Below are positions 19,179 to 27,952 of a stretch of 64,000 nucleotides of DNA, piece by piece. Below the pieces are notes generated by a model. The model searched no databases. It saw nothing but the letters and a program-made list of their open reading frames with translations, and was not told the origin of the DNA. The first letter of the stretch is position 1, and each line of letters begins with the position of its first letter. This DNA comes from Rhizobium sp. EC-SD404 (GTDB lineage: Bacteria; Pseudomonadota; Alphaproteobacteria; Rhizobiales; Rhizobiaceae), in assembly GCF_902498825.1 (NCBI RefSeq), contig NZ_LR701459.1:310001-374000 (forward strand). Direction: 5' to 3'. A program made the translations under genes and the position numbers.

Positions 19179-19274
19179 ATTTTTAGCTTTAGCGATGTCG
19201 TTGGCGGGCCATGTATCACACATGGGCCGGATCGTCACCCTTGGACACTCAAAGGCCCAAGGGTAGCGCGTCCA

Positions 19275-19778
19275 TCAATTGCAGTTCTGGATTTCGTTCA
19301 ACGCCGCGGTGACGCCGGAGAGCGAATAGGAATAGTTTGTCTCGGTTCCGCGTCCCGAAACGGCCTGAACCGTCATGGAGGTGCCGCCGCGCATAGCGGT
19401 CACCAAGGCCGGCTCTTCCGCCGCATTCTCGACCCAGGCGGAATTACCACGTGAGAACAGCGTGAAGGCTCGACCGTCGACCGTAACGTTGACCTTCGAG
19501 GCATCCTGCAGCGGATATCCCATCATGGCCTGAGGTTCGTAGGAGACGTTCTGTCCCGGGCGCTGGGAAACGAGGAAGAAGTTTTCGCCGTGGTTTACGG
19601 AGCTTGGTTCCGAACTCGTCGGCACGGACAGGATGTAGCACACCTTCCCGTTGCCGCTGTCGTAGGAATAGGCGCCCCAAGCATTGAACTGATTCATGCG
19701 TGTGGGTGATTGGGCGTAGGCGGTCGCCGTTGTCGCCGCCGTGAGCGCGAGTGCGGTGAGAAGTGTCTTCACGAACAT
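19275..19778 (-). CDS. IalB-like (invasion associated locus B) secreted protein
   Basis: The 167-residue protein has a clear signal peptide (FVKTLLTALALTAATTATAYAQ). It continues with WGAYSYDSGNGKVCYILSVP, the start of the IalB domain, and FFLVSQRPGQ and a final NCN matching the family's Cys-containing ends. In Bartonella IalB assists erythrocyte invasion; in free-living rhizobia the role is unknown and probably relates to the periplasm or outer membrane. It is a single gene. Confidence 0.8.
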   Translation of the reverse strand: MFVKTLLTALALTAATTATAYAQSPTRMNQFNAWGAYSYDSGNGKVCYILSVPTSSEPSSVNHGENFFLVSQRPGQNVSYEPQAMMGYPLQDASKVNVTVDGRAFTLFSRGNSAWVENAAEEPALVTAMRGGTSMTVQAVSGRGTETNYSYSLSGVTAALNEIQNCN

Positions 19779-20157
19779 GTTATCCTGCCGGTTGCCTGAT
19801 CAGAATTGACGAAGCGTCGTCCGCCGCAACGCCATTTGGCGGGCAAACAACACCGCTTCGGTTTAATTTTACTTAATCGCGGTTACCAAACTGTAACCCG
19901 CCGGTTTTTACCCGCGATCCCATGCTTCCTTCACGAATTCGCCGGGGACATGAAGAGGCCGGCAGCCACACTCTGCCCACCAGTTTCACTCATCGGCGGA
20001 AGGCCCGCCGATCCCAGCGGAAACGATGGCGCGACTATGCGGCAAAGAATTCGGCAACAGTTTGACCTTTGCAAAAAGCTGTGTACCTGTCTGGGCTTGG
20101 TGCCGGTCCGCAGACTTCAACGATCCCGCACCGCGTAAATCAGGACGACGCCCACGA
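19779..20157. other. 379-base intergenic region with one clear inverted repeat
   Basis: The region separates the divergent IalB-like and sigma factor genes. GGTTAC (19881-19886) and GTAACC (19893-19898) form an inverted repeat with spacer CAAACT, followed by CCGCCGGTTTTTA. Both promoters must be within it. A plus-strand frame is open from 20026 into the sigma gene, but this part has no sigma-like sequence. I see no RNA gene. Confidence 0.6.
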
Positions 20158-20733
20158 ATGACTGTCGAGTTGAATGAGCGCTTTGCCCGGCTCGCCCGAG
20201 CCGTAGCCTTCGAGCGCGACAAGACGGCGTTCGCAGAACTCTTCGACTATTTCGCTCCCCGTATCAAATCCTACCTGCTGCGCCTGAACATGCAGCCGCA
20301 GGAGGCCGAGGAACTGGCTCAGGAAGTGATGATCGTCCTGTGGCACAAGGCCGGTCTTTTCGATTCGACCAAGTCGTCGCTCGCCACATGGCTCTTTCGT
20401 GTCGCCCGAAACCGTCGAATCGATGCGCTGCGTCGGGATCGCGGTAAGGACCTCGACGCTGAGGACCCGTCTCTTTTGCCGAGTGCGCCGGAGCCGCCTG
20501 ATCTTCTGATGGATGCGGAGCAACGCGACGAGCGAGTGCGCCGCGCGATGAGCGTGCTGCCGACGGAACAGCTCGAACTGGTCCGACTGGCCTTCTTCAT
20601 CGGCCTGTCCCACAGCCAGATCGCGGAAGAGACCGGATTGCCGCTTGGCACGGTCAAATCTCGGATCAGGCTGGCTTTCGGGCGGCTGAAAAAGGCGCTC
20701 GAAGACGATCCGCGGATCGATACGGACGAGTGA
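20158..20733 (+). CDS. ECF-type RNA polymerase sigma factor
   Basis: The ATG at 20158 gives 191 residues. Region 2 runs from FAELFDYFAPRIKSYLL through EAEELAQEVMIVLWHKA to SLATWLFRVARNRRIDALRR, and region 4 is seen in LSHSQIAEETGLPLGTVKSRI. It belongs to the RpoE/ECF11-like sort that is often followed by a ChrR-type zinc anti-sigma gene. Here no such gene follows: the next gene is convergent YkvA 18 bases on. The signal and regulon are unknown. Confidence 0.9.
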   Translation: MTVELNERFARLARAVAFERDKTAFAELFDYFAPRIKSYLLRLNMQPQEAEELAQEVMIVLWHKAGLFDSTKSSLATWLFRVARNRRIDALRRDRGKDLDAEDPSLLPSAPEPPDLLMDAEQRDERVRRAMSVLPTEQLELVRLAFFIGLSHSQIAEETGLPLGTVKSRIRLAFGRLKKALEDDPRIDTDE

Positions 20734-20751
20734 CGTCTAAAAATTCGTCGT

Positions 20752-21159
20752 TCAGAAGGTCGATGCCGTCCCTGACGCGTCGGGCTCTTTTCCGAGCGTT
20801 TCGCGGGCTGCGGCATAGTGCGCTTCGGTCATGTGGCTGCGCACTGCGGTGATCGCGGCGGCGAGAACCGCCAGATCGTCGCCGAAGCCGATGATGGCGA
20901 TGAAATCCGGTACGAAATCGAACGGCAGCACGAAATAGGCGAGCGCAGCCAGCAGCGTTCCGCGAACGCGGGTCGGCGTCTTCGGGTCAAGGGCGCAATA
21001 ATAGGCGGCGACCAGATCTTCGATGAACGGCACATGTTGGGCCGCGCGCCGCAGGGTTTCGAAGAACTTGGCGCGGACGCGGCTTTCCTGCTCGTGCTGG
21101 CCCTGCGTGTCTTCGACCGTCAAAATGTCGGCGATCTTCTTGTCGTCCATAGCCGTCAT
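20752..21159 (-). CDS. YkvA family (DUF1232) protein
   Basis: The ATG at 21159 follows GGAAGAGG and gives 135 residues. The core TRVRGTLLAALAYFVLPFDFVPDFIAIIGFGDDLAVL is the DUF1232 signature, a short hydrophobic hairpin with PxDxxPD. The function is unknown; members are predicted membrane-associated. It probably shares a minus-strand transcript with phhB, thpR and the arylesterase upstream. Confidence 0.88.
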   Translation of the reverse strand: MTAMDDKKIADILTVEDTQGQHEQESRVRAKFFETLRRAAQHVPFIEDLVAAYYCALDPKTPTRVRGTLLAALAYFVLPFDFVPDFIAIIGFGDDLAVLAAAITAVRSHMTEAHYAAARETLGKEPDASGTASTF

Positions 21160-21222
21160 GCCTCTTCCAACTTCCAACCGCCTCAACAGATCGTGCCCTG
21201 AAGCGGGCTCTTCAAGTCTCCG

Positions 21223-21516
21223 TCAGGCGGCGATGGTGTCCATGAAATGCGCCAGTTGAATGTCCAGCCGGCTCACTCCGCCCACATCGTGGGTCCGAAG
21301 CGTCACGTCCACGTTCTTGTACACATTCGACCATTCGGGATGATGATTCATCGATTCAGCCTTCAGCGCGACGCGGCTCATGAAGCCGAACGCCTCGTTG
21401 AAATCGGCAAAGACAAAGCGCCGTTCCATCGCGTCGCCCGATGACGACAGCGTCCACTGGGGCAAGCCCGCCAACGCTTCGCGCAAGGCGTCTTCGCCTA
21501 TCTTCTCGACAGTCAT
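21223..21516 (-). CDS. phhB: Pterin-4a-carbinolamine dehydratase
   Basis: The 97-residue enzyme dehydrates 4a-hydroxytetrahydrobiopterin, recycling the cofactor of aromatic amino-acid hydroxylases. [18 protein letters not shown] holds the catalytic His pair, and LQWTL-like [10 protein letters not shown] opens the domain. The length is typical (about 95-110). It may instead act in molybdopterin-related metabolism, since no phenylalanine hydroxylase gene is in view. Confidence 0.93.
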   Translation of the reverse strand: MTVEKIGEDALREALAGLPQWTLSSSGDAMERRFVFADFNEAFGFMSRVALKAESMNHHPEWSNVYKNVDVTLRTHDVGGVSRLDIQLAHFMDTIAA

Positions 21517-21555
21517 GATCGGTCCAACCTTCCGAGTTTCCGGCTCAGGCGAATG

Positions 21556-22149
21556 CTAGAGCGGACTGTAATAGGCGCTCGGCAAAAGACTGCCGATGCC
21601 CGCCGACGCGTTCGTCTCGTCGAGAGGAAACGCTTCTTCCGTCACATAGGGTCCGCCGCCGACCGAATCACGCGACGACATCAGGACGAAGCGGGTGACT
21701 GTGAATGCCGGCGTGTGGAAATCGCCGCGACCTTGAAGGTAGCGCACGACGTCGCTTTCTCTCGCCGTCTTGATCCGTGCCAAAGTCACGTGCGGCTTGA
21801 ACTTGCGCGGATCGGCCGGCAGGCGCAACCGCTGACACACCCGTTCGATTTCGCCTTGAAGGGCCATAAGTTCGGTTGTCGGCGTGACGCCCGCCCAGAT
21901 GGAATGAGGTTTCTTGGCACCGAAGGACCCGATGCCTTGGAGCCGCACCGGAAATTCGGTGCGGCGGATGCGGTCGAAGGCGTTGACGATCTCGTCGGCC
22001 GTGGGACCATCCACGTCACCGATGAAGCGAAGCGTGATGTGGTAATTTTCCACGTCGATCCATCGCGCGCCGGGAAGCCCGCCGCGTAAGAGGGAAAGCG
22101 ACATGGTGGTGTCACGCGGGAGTTCGAGGGCAGCGAACAGTCTCGGCAT
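21556..22149 (-). CDS. thpR: RNA 2',3'-cyclic phosphodiesterase (LigT/ThpR)
   Basis: The 197-residue 2H phosphoesterase carries the two HxTx motifs in YHITLRFIG and PHVTLARI. Family members hydrolyse 2',3'-cyclic phosphate ends of RNA and can ligate tRNA halves in vitro. It lies 39 bases upstream of phhB on the same strand. Confidence 0.93.
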   Translation of the reverse strand: MPRLFAALELPRDTTMSLSLLRGGLPGARWIDVENYHITLRFIGDVDGPTADEIVNAFDRIRRTEFPVRLQGIGSFGAKKPHSIWAGVTPTTELMALQGEIERVCQRLRLPADPRKFKPHVTLARIKTARESDVVRYLQGRGDFHTPAFTVTRFVLMSSRDSVGGGPYVTEEAFPLDETNASAGIGSLLPSAYYSPL

Positions 22150-22260
22150 GGAGATCTCCCCGAATCGAAAGGCACTCTCAGCGAATCATGCGGCGAAGCC
22201 GTCGACAATCCCTAAATCTTCGGCGTCCACTCTTGCCTTATTGAGGTTTGAACGCGCGCC

Positions 22261-22905
22261 TCAGGCGTCTGGTTTCAACCGCTGCAGCAATTCTTCCGCT
22301 GCAGGAATGAACCGTTCGACCATTACGTCGATGCCGTCTTCGTTCGGGTGGATGCCATCATCGAGATTGAGCGCGGCATCGGCCGCGACGCCATCCAGGA
22401 AGAAGGGGTAGAAAACGAGATCGTGCTTGGCGGCAAGGCTTTCAAAAAGGCCATTGAAGCGCTCGGCAAAGTCGGCTCCCATATTCGGCGATGCCATCAT
22501 GCCCGCGAGCAGCACTTCGATGTCGCGCGCCTTGAGACGAGTTATCATCTCATCGATGTTCGCCTCGGTGCGGGCCGGGTCGATGCCGCGCAGCATGTCG
22601 TTGGCGCCGAGTTCCAGAATGACCGCATCCGTACCGTCCGGCACCGACCAATCGAGCCGCGACAGACCCGCCGAACTCGTATCGCCCGATACGCCGGCGT
22701 TCGCGATCACGACATCGTGTCCGCGTTCCTTAAGCGCCGCTTCGAGCCGAACGGGAAACGCATAGGCCGCGTCGAGCTGGTAACCGGCCATCAGACTGTC
22801 GCCGAAGCCCACGATCTGCAGCGTTTCGGCCCGGGATGCGGTCACGCTTGCCATCAAGGAGACACAGATTGCGAGGAGGAAAGCGGAAAGCCGTTTAACA
22901 TTCAT
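22261..22905 (-). CDS. Secreted SGNH arylesterase / lysophospholipase (TesA-like)
   Basis: The start at 22905 gives a signal peptide (LSAFLLAICVSLMASVTASRA) and 214 residues. GFGDSLMAGY is block I with the catalytic Ser, GANDM is block III, and DGIHPNEDG holds the Asp-His pair. It is a periplasmic esterase of broad specificity. The frame stays open far upstream opposite the ABC ATPase gene, which is a shadow. Its start faces the ABC transporter genes, the same divergent arrangement as E. coli tesA-ybbA. Confidence 0.93.
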   Translation of the reverse strand: MNVKRLSAFLLAICVSLMASVTASRAETLQIVGFGDSLMAGYQLDAAYAFPVRLEAALKERGHDVVIANAGVSGDTSSAGLSRLDWSVPDGTDAVILELGANDMLRGIDPARTEANIDEMITRLKARDIEVLLAGMMASPNMGADFAERFNGLFESLAAKHDLVFYPFFLDGVAADAALNLDDGIHPNEDGIDVMVERFIPAAEELLQRLKPDA

Positions 22906-22989
22906 TGCACCGTTCCTAAATCTCTTTGCGGCCCTGTCGCGTAGACGCCGGGGCAGCCGCCATTTCCGGACATATAGGAAGCTTCCGTC

Positions 22990-23712
22990 TTGACCCAACA
23001 CATCATCGATCTCGCCGACGCCGATCTCACCCTCGGAAACGGCGCTTCGTCGGTTCATGTCATGAAGCGGATGTCCCTCAAGATCACTGCCGGAGAATCT
23101 GTCGGGATCGTCGGTCCTTCGGGATCTGGAAAATCGACCTTGCTGATGGTTCTGGCGGGACTGGAAAAGATCGACAGCGGTGCGATCACGATCGCAGGTG
23201 CCGAGCTGCACACGATGAACGAGGATGCGGTTGCCGATTTTCGGGGCCGGCATATCGGCATCGTGTTCCAGTCCTTTCACCTCATTCCCAACATGACCGC
23301 GCTCGAAAACGTGGCGGTGCCGCTGGAACTTGCCGGCCGAAACGATGCGTTCGAGGTGGCGGAGCGGGAGCTTCGGGCCGTCGGTCTCGGCGAGCGTCTG
23401 TCGCACCATCCCGGCGAAATGTCGGGCGGCGAACAACAGCGTGTGGCGATCGCACGGGCGCTCGCCCCGTCGCCGGCCGTTCTGATCGCGGACGAGCCGA
23501 CGGGAAACCTGGATGCCGAAACCGGCCGGCAGATCGCCGACCTTCTCTTCGCAAAGCAGGCCGAGCGCGGCACCACGCTGCTGCTCGTGACCCATGATCC
23601 CCAGCTTGCCGCGCGCTGCAACCGGCAGATCAAGGTGCGCTCCGGCGAGATCGTCGATGACGGTCTTGGTCAGGCACAGCCGGTTGCCCAGGCGCGCGGA
23701 GCCTATGCATGA
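22990..23712 (+). CDS. ABC transporter ATP-binding protein (YbbA/LolD type)
   Basis: A TTG start at 22990 follows AGGA at a good distance and gives 240 residues. GPSGSGKST (Walker A), SGGEQQR (signature) and LIADEPTGNLD (Walker B) are complete. The NLIPNMTALENV segment places it in the MacB/LolD/YbbA exporter group. It overlaps the permease start by four bases. Together with the divergent esterase this suggests a role in lipid or envelope-compound handling. Confidence 0.93.
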   Translation: MTQHIIDLADADLTLGNGASSVHVMKRMSLKITAGESVGIVGPSGSGKSTLLMVLAGLEKIDSGAITIAGAELHTMNEDAVADFRGRHIGIVFQSFHLIPNMTALENVAVPLELAGRNDAFEVAERELRAVGLGERLSHHPGEMSGGEQQRVAIARALAPSPAVLIADEPTGNLDAETGRQIADLLFAKQAERGTTLLLVTHDPQLAARCNRQIKVRSGEIVDDGLGQAQPVAQARGAYA

Positions 23713-26279
23713 GCCAGGCGACAACCAGCCGGGCGGCTTCGAGCCAGAATTTCAAGTTGGCCTTCCGTTTGGTGCTGCGCGAAATGCGCGGCGGCCTGTC
23801 GGGCTTCTACATCTTCCTCGCCTGCATCGTGCTCGGAACCGCGGCGATCGCGGGCGTCAATTCGGTGTCGCGGTCGATTACCGAGGCAATCGCGGCCGAA
23901 GGCCAGGCCATTCTCGCGGGTGACATTCGCTTCGAGATCGACAACCGACCGGCGACCGGCGACGATCTCGCCTTCGTCGAAGGCCTCGGCGATGTGGCGC
24001 AATCCGTCAATCTGCGTTCCATGGCCAGGCTCGAGGATGGCAGCGACCAGTCGCTCGTCGAAGTAAAGGCGGTGGACGAACTCTATCCGCTCTATGGAGC
24101 CCTCGTCACCGAGCCGGCGCTCGATTTCGATGCGCGGCATGGTCTTATCGACGGCGCTTACGGCGCGGTCGTCGCGCCGGTGCTTCTCGAACGCATGGGG
24201 CTTGCCGTCGGCGATCGCCTAACGCTCGGCAGCGAAACGTTCGAGGTGCGCGCCTCGTTGACCAACGAGCCCGATCTTCTGTCCGAAGGTTTCGCGTTCG
24301 CACCGCGTTTTCTCGTTTCGGTCGAAGCGCTCGAAGCGGCCGGGCTTCTCCAGCTCGGCAGCCTTGTCGAATATGTCTACAAGGTCCGCCTGCCGGAGCC
24401 GGCGACCTACGACCAGCTGCAGGCTATTCGCGACGAAGCGCGTGCGGACTATACGGATGCCGGCTGGGCGGTGCGTACGAGCGCCAACGCAGCGCCGCAG
24501 CTGACTGAAAACATCGAGCGCTTTTCGCAGTTCCTCACGCTCGTCGGCCTGACGGCGCTTGTCGTCGGCGGCGTCGGCGTGGCCAATGCCGTGCGGGCCT
24601 TCATGGATTCCAAGCGCGGCGTCATCGCCACCTTCAAGTGTCTCGGTGCGTCCAGCCGCTTCGTAGTCATGGTCTATCTGGTTCAGATCGGCATCGTGGC
24701 GCTCATCGGCGTTGCGATCGGCATCGTGATCGGCGCGATCGTGCCGTTCATCGCCGCGGCGTTTCTCGCCGATCTTCTTCCGATCGGCAGTGGTGTGTCG
24801 TTGCATCCTGGCGCGCTGGCTCTCGCTGCCGCATTCGGCCTTCTGACGGCACTGGCCTTCGCGATCCTGCCGCTCGGACGCGCGCAGGACGTGCCGGCAA
24901 CGGCGCTGTTCCGCAGCCAGGGTTTCGACGGCGCCGGCTGGCCTGCCAAGCGCTACCTCGCGGCAACCGCCGTCACCATGGCGGTGCTGGCGGCGCTGGC
25001 GATCCTCACATCGTTCGATCGCTTCATCGCAATTATCTTCCTGGCTGCGATCGCATTCTCTTTCGTGGTTCTCCGCTCGGTCGCGGTGCTCATCCAGTGG
25101 GCGGCGAGGCGCAGCCCGCGGGTCAATTCCGCAGCGCTTCGGCTTGCAATCGGCAACATCCACCGGCCGGGCGCTTTGACGCCGTCGGTCGTCCTGTCGC
25201 TTGGGCTTGGTCTGGCGCTGCTCGTGACCCTGGCGCTGATCGACGGCAATCTGCGGCGCGAACTTGCCGGCAATCTGCCTGAGCGGGCGCCGAATTTCTT
25301 TTTCGTCGACATCCAGTCGAGCGAGATCGACCAGTTCAGGGAGATCGTCTCCGCCGCCGCGCCGGAAGGCGACGTCGACGCGGTCCCGATGCTGCGTGGA
25401 CGGATCGTCGGAATCAATGGCGAGGTGCCGAACCCCGAAGATTACGCCGAGGGTCGCTGGGTTCTTCGCGGCGATCGCGGCATCACATACGCGCCTACGC
25501 TTCCTGCCGGCACGACGCTGACGGAAGGAGAATGGTGGGGCGAAGATTATGACGGTCCCCCGCTCGTCTCGTTTTCGGCCGAAGAGGCAGGCGAACTCGG
25601 ACTTGGGATCGGCGACGCGATCACCGTCAACGTGCTCGGCCGCGAAGTGACAGCCGAGATCGCCAATCTGCGCGAGATCGAGTGGGAGTCGCTGTCGATC
25701 AACTTCATCATGGTCTTTTCGCCCAACACGTTTGCCGGAGCACCGCATGCCTGGCTGGCGACGCTGACCGATCCGAGCCTCGACGCGCCTGCGGAAGGGC
25801 AGATCCTGCGCGAAGTGACGAACGCGTTGCCGACTGTCACGAGCGTGCGGGTCAAGGACGCGATCGACGTGGTCGATCGTCTGGTGGAGCAGTTGGCCGT
25901 CGCGATCCGCGCTGCCGCGGCCGTGGCGCTCATTGCGTCGATCCTGGTGCTTTCGGGTGCGCTTGCTGCCGGAAACCGGGCACGGACGCACGATGCTGTG
26001 GTGCTGAAGACGCTTGGTGCGACGCGCAGCACGCTGATCCGCGCGTTTTCCTACGAGTATCTGATCCTCGGACTGGCAACGGCGATCTTCGCGCTTTTCG
26101 CCGGCGGGGTGGCCGCTTGGTACATCGTCTCGCGCATCATGACGCTGCCGTCGAGCTTCCTGCCGGACGTGGCGATATCGACGCTCGTGATCGCGATCGT
26201 GGTGACTGTCGGGATAGGGCTTGCCGGCACATGGCGGGTTCTCGGCCAAAAAGCGGCGCCGATCCTCCGCAATCTTTAA
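23709..26279 (+). CDS. FtsX-family ABC transporter permease (YbbP-like)
   Basis: The 856-residue protein has an N-terminal span (about 36-58), a large periplasmic domain, three spans at about 275-420, two central spans, a second periplasmic domain and a final FtsX triplet ending near 850. Duplicated FtsX domains are typical of YbbP. It is translationally coupled to the ATPase and probably forms the transmembrane part of the same exporter. The substrate is unknown. Confidence 0.92.
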   Translation: MSQATTSRAASSQNFKLAFRLVLREMRGGLSGFYIFLACIVLGTAAIAGVNSVSRSITEAIAAEGQAILAGDIRFEIDNRPATGDDLAFVEGLGDVAQSVNLRSMARLEDGSDQSLVEVKAVDELYPLYGALVTEPALDFDARHGLIDGAYGAVVAPVLLERMGLAVGDRLTLGSETFEVRASLTNEPDLLSEGFAFAPRFLVSVEALEAAGLLQLGSLVEYVYKVRLPEPATYDQLQAIRDEARADYTDAGWAVRTSANAAPQLTENIERFSQFLTLVGLTALVVGGVGVANAVRAFMDSKRGVIATFKCLGASSRFVVMVYLVQIGIVALIGVAIGIVIGAIVPFIAAAFLADLLPIGSGVSLHPGALALAAAFGLLTALAFAILPLGRAQDVPATALFRSQGFDGAGWPAKRYLAATAVTMAVLAALAILTSFDRFIAIIFLAAIAFSFVVLRSVAVLIQWAARRSPRVNSAALRLAIGNIHRPGALTPSVVLSLGLGLALLVTLALIDGNLRRELAGNLPERAPNFFFVDIQSSEIDQFREIVSAAAPEGDVDAVPMLRGRIVGINGEVPNPEDYAEGRWVLRGDRGITYAPTLPAGTTLTEGEWWGEDYDGPPLVSFSAEEAGELGLGIGDAITVNVLGREVTAEIANLREIEWESLSINFIMVFSPNTFAGAPHAWLATLTDPSLDAPAEGQILREVTNALPTVTSVRVKDAIDVVDRLVEQLAVAIRAAAAVALIASILVLSGALAAGNRARTHDAVVLKTLGATRSTLIRAFSYEYLILGLATAIFALFAGGVAAWYIVSRIMTLPSSFLPDVAISTLVIAIVVTVGIGLAGTWRVLGQKAAPILRNL

Positions 26280-26390
26280 CGTTCGACACACTGCGCGACT
26301 ATTGGGCGCAGGAGGTTAGCGTTGCTGTCGCGGAAATCGGGGCCAGGCCCGGGGCCGGGGGTCTTGCTCTTGTCTCTGGGAAACCTCATA

Positions 26391-26399
26391 TTATCCACA
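26391..26399 (+). promoter_or_regulatory. Consensus DnaA box
   Basis: TTATCCACA is the strongest DnaA-box sequence. It lies 89 bases upstream of the Bax-inhibitor gene in a 208-base intergenic region. A single box is not an origin; it might titrate DnaA or affect the downstream promoter, or be chance. Confidence 0.35.
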
Positions 26400-26487
26400 G
26401 GCATGCTGGAGCCCCGCAGCGGCGCCTGGGTTGGTCGATGACACGACCCGACACCGTTTCACTTCCGGGGCTTTGAAAGAGGAAACT

Positions 26488-27222
26488 ATGGCTGACCTTC
26501 GTAACTACCAGACCCGCGCGGCCCCGGCCGGGACGCAGGCCGGTGCTGCGATCGACCAGGGCCTGCGCAGCTACATGCTGCGCGTCTACAATCTGATGGC
26601 TCTTGGACTGGCGATCACGGGTGTAGCTGCCTATGCGACATTCGCACTGGCACAGAGCAATCCCGCGTTCGCGCAACTCATGTACGCCAGCCCGTTGCGC
26701 TGGGTCGTGATGCTGGCCCCGCTGGCACTCGTCTTCTTCCTGAGCTTCCGCATTCAGAACATGAGCGTCGGTGCGGCGCAGACGACGTTCTGGATCTATT
26801 CGGCCGTCATGGGCCTGTCGCTTTCGTCGATCTTCCTGGTCTTCACGGGCCAGAGCATCGTGCAGACGTTCTTCATCACCGCCGCCTCGTTCGGCGCGCT
26901 GTCGCTTTACGGCTACACGACGAAGCGTGATCTGTCGGGCATGGGTTCGTTCCTGTTCATGGGCTTGATCGGTCTGGTCATCGCCATGGTCGTGAACATC
27001 TTCCTTGCCTCGAGCGCTCTGCAGTTCGCGATCTCGGCAATTGGCGTCCTGATCTTCGCAGGCCTGACGGCTTACGATACGCAGGAAATCAAGACGATGT
27101 ACTATGAAGGCGACACAAGCGATGCCGCCGGCCGCAAGGCCATCATGGGCGCGCTTCGCCTGTATCTCGACTTCATCAACATGTTCATGTTCCTGCTGCA
27201 GTTCATGGGCAACCGCGAATAA
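26488..27222 (+). CDS. Bax inhibitor-1/YccA family membrane protein
   Basis: The ATG at 26488 is preceded by AAGAGGAAA and gives 244 residues with seven hydrophobic spans. LRSYMLRVYNLMALGLAITG opens the BI-1 domain and the TAYDTQEIKTMYYE segment is the family signature near the C-terminus. Bacterial members are pH-sensitive calcium-leak channels or interact with FtsH; the role here is inferred only from the family. A terminator follows. Confidence 0.94.
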   Translation: MADLRNYQTRAAPAGTQAGAAIDQGLRSYMLRVYNLMALGLAITGVAAYATFALAQSNPAFAQLMYASPLRWVVMLAPLALVFFLSFRIQNMSVGAAQTTFWIYSAVMGLSLSSIFLVFTGQSIVQTFFITAASFGALSLYGYTTKRDLSGMGSFLFMGLIGLVIAMVVNIFLASSALQFAISAIGVLIFAGLTAYDTQEIKTMYYEGDTSDAAGRKAIMGALRLYLDFINMFMFLLQFMGNRE

Positions 27223-27245
27223 GCAGAACACGGATAGATGGTTTG

Positions 27246-27274
27246 AAAGGGCGGCCTTCGGGTCGCCCTTTTTC
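27246..27274 (+). terminator. Intrinsic terminator after the Bax-inhibitor gene
   Basis: AAAGGGCGGCC (27246-27256), a TTCG tetraloop and GGTCGCCCTTT (27261-27271) form an 11-bp stem with one G-U pair, running into a short T-tract. It starts 24 bases after the stop. Confidence 0.88.
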
Positions 27275-27361
27275 GTTGAAGTATCGCCGTCGTGAGCGCT
27301 GGCATCGGCCCCGAAGCTGCGCTATCTGGCGAGCGACACCGCACTCAATGGTCCTTGCCCC

Positions 27362-27931
27362 ATGTCCTTCTCGATCCGTCCCGCCACGCCCGCCGATCTC
27401 GATGCGATCACCGCGATCTATCGCGAGAATGTGGAGAACGGCACCGCGACCTATGAACTCGAGGCACCGGATCAGGCTGAGATGCAGCGCCGATTCTCGA
27501 CGATCACGGGCAAGGGATATCCTTATCTCGCGGCAGAGAGCGCCGAGGGCGTTCTGATCGGCTACGCCTATGCGTCCGCTTTCAGGGATCGGCCGGCCTA
27601 TTCCTGGCTTGTGGAGGATTCCATCTATCTCGCGCCCGAGGCCCGCGGCCAGGGCCTGGGGAAGGCGTTGCTGGAGGACTTGCTTATTCGGACAGAGACG
27701 CTCGGATTCCGGCAGATGGTTGCGGTGATCGGTGGCGCCCACCCGGCATCGGTCGGAGTCCACCGTTCATGTGGCTTCGACATGATCGGCACGATGCCGG
27801 GCACCGGTTTCAAATTCGGCCGCTGGCTCGACACCGTGATCATGCAAAAGGCGCTGGGCGAGGGCAAGGAAACGCCGGCGGAACTGACGCGCTATCCAGG
27901 AACGCTCGCGAACGGCATCGCCGGCCGCTAG
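27362..27931 (+). CDS. Phosphinothricin/methionine-sulfone N-acetyltransferase family (PAT/MnaT-like)
   Basis: The 189-residue GNAT protein starts FSIRPATPADLDAITAIY and contains YLAPEARGQGLGKALLEDL (CoA loop) and ASVGVHRSCGFDMIGTM, typical of the Bar/PAT/YncA group. Members acetylate methionine sulfone, methionine sulfoximine or phosphinothricin, a detoxification role. The actual substrate cannot be decided. It is a single gene. Confidence 0.88.
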   Translation: MSFSIRPATPADLDAITAIYRENVENGTATYELEAPDQAEMQRRFSTITGKGYPYLAAESAEGVLIGYAYASAFRDRPAYSWLVEDSIYLAPEARGQGLGKALLEDLLIRTETLGFRQMVAVIGGAHPASVGVHRSCGFDMIGTMPGTGFKFGRWLDTVIMQKALGEGKETPAELTRYPGTLANGIAGR

Positions 27932-27952
27932 CTTCTCACTCCACCCTATGGA

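Noticed and set aside
20026..20157. Upstream extension of the sigma factor frame
   Set aside because: The added residues show no sigma-region sequence and the ATG at 20158 gives normal ECF length.
22906..23724. N-terminal extension of the arylesterase frame
   Set aside because: It would run opposite the ABC ATPase; the signal peptide fixes the start at 22905.
24219..26291. 690-codon open frame on the minus strand opposite the ABC permease
   Set aside because: Arg/Asp/His-rich composition with no recognisable domain; the plus-strand FtsX permease explains the sequence. Such long antisense frames are expected at this GC content.
26280..26487. Replication origin suggested by a DnaA box
   Set aside because: Only one box, no AT-rich unwinding region, and no origin-linked genes nearby.
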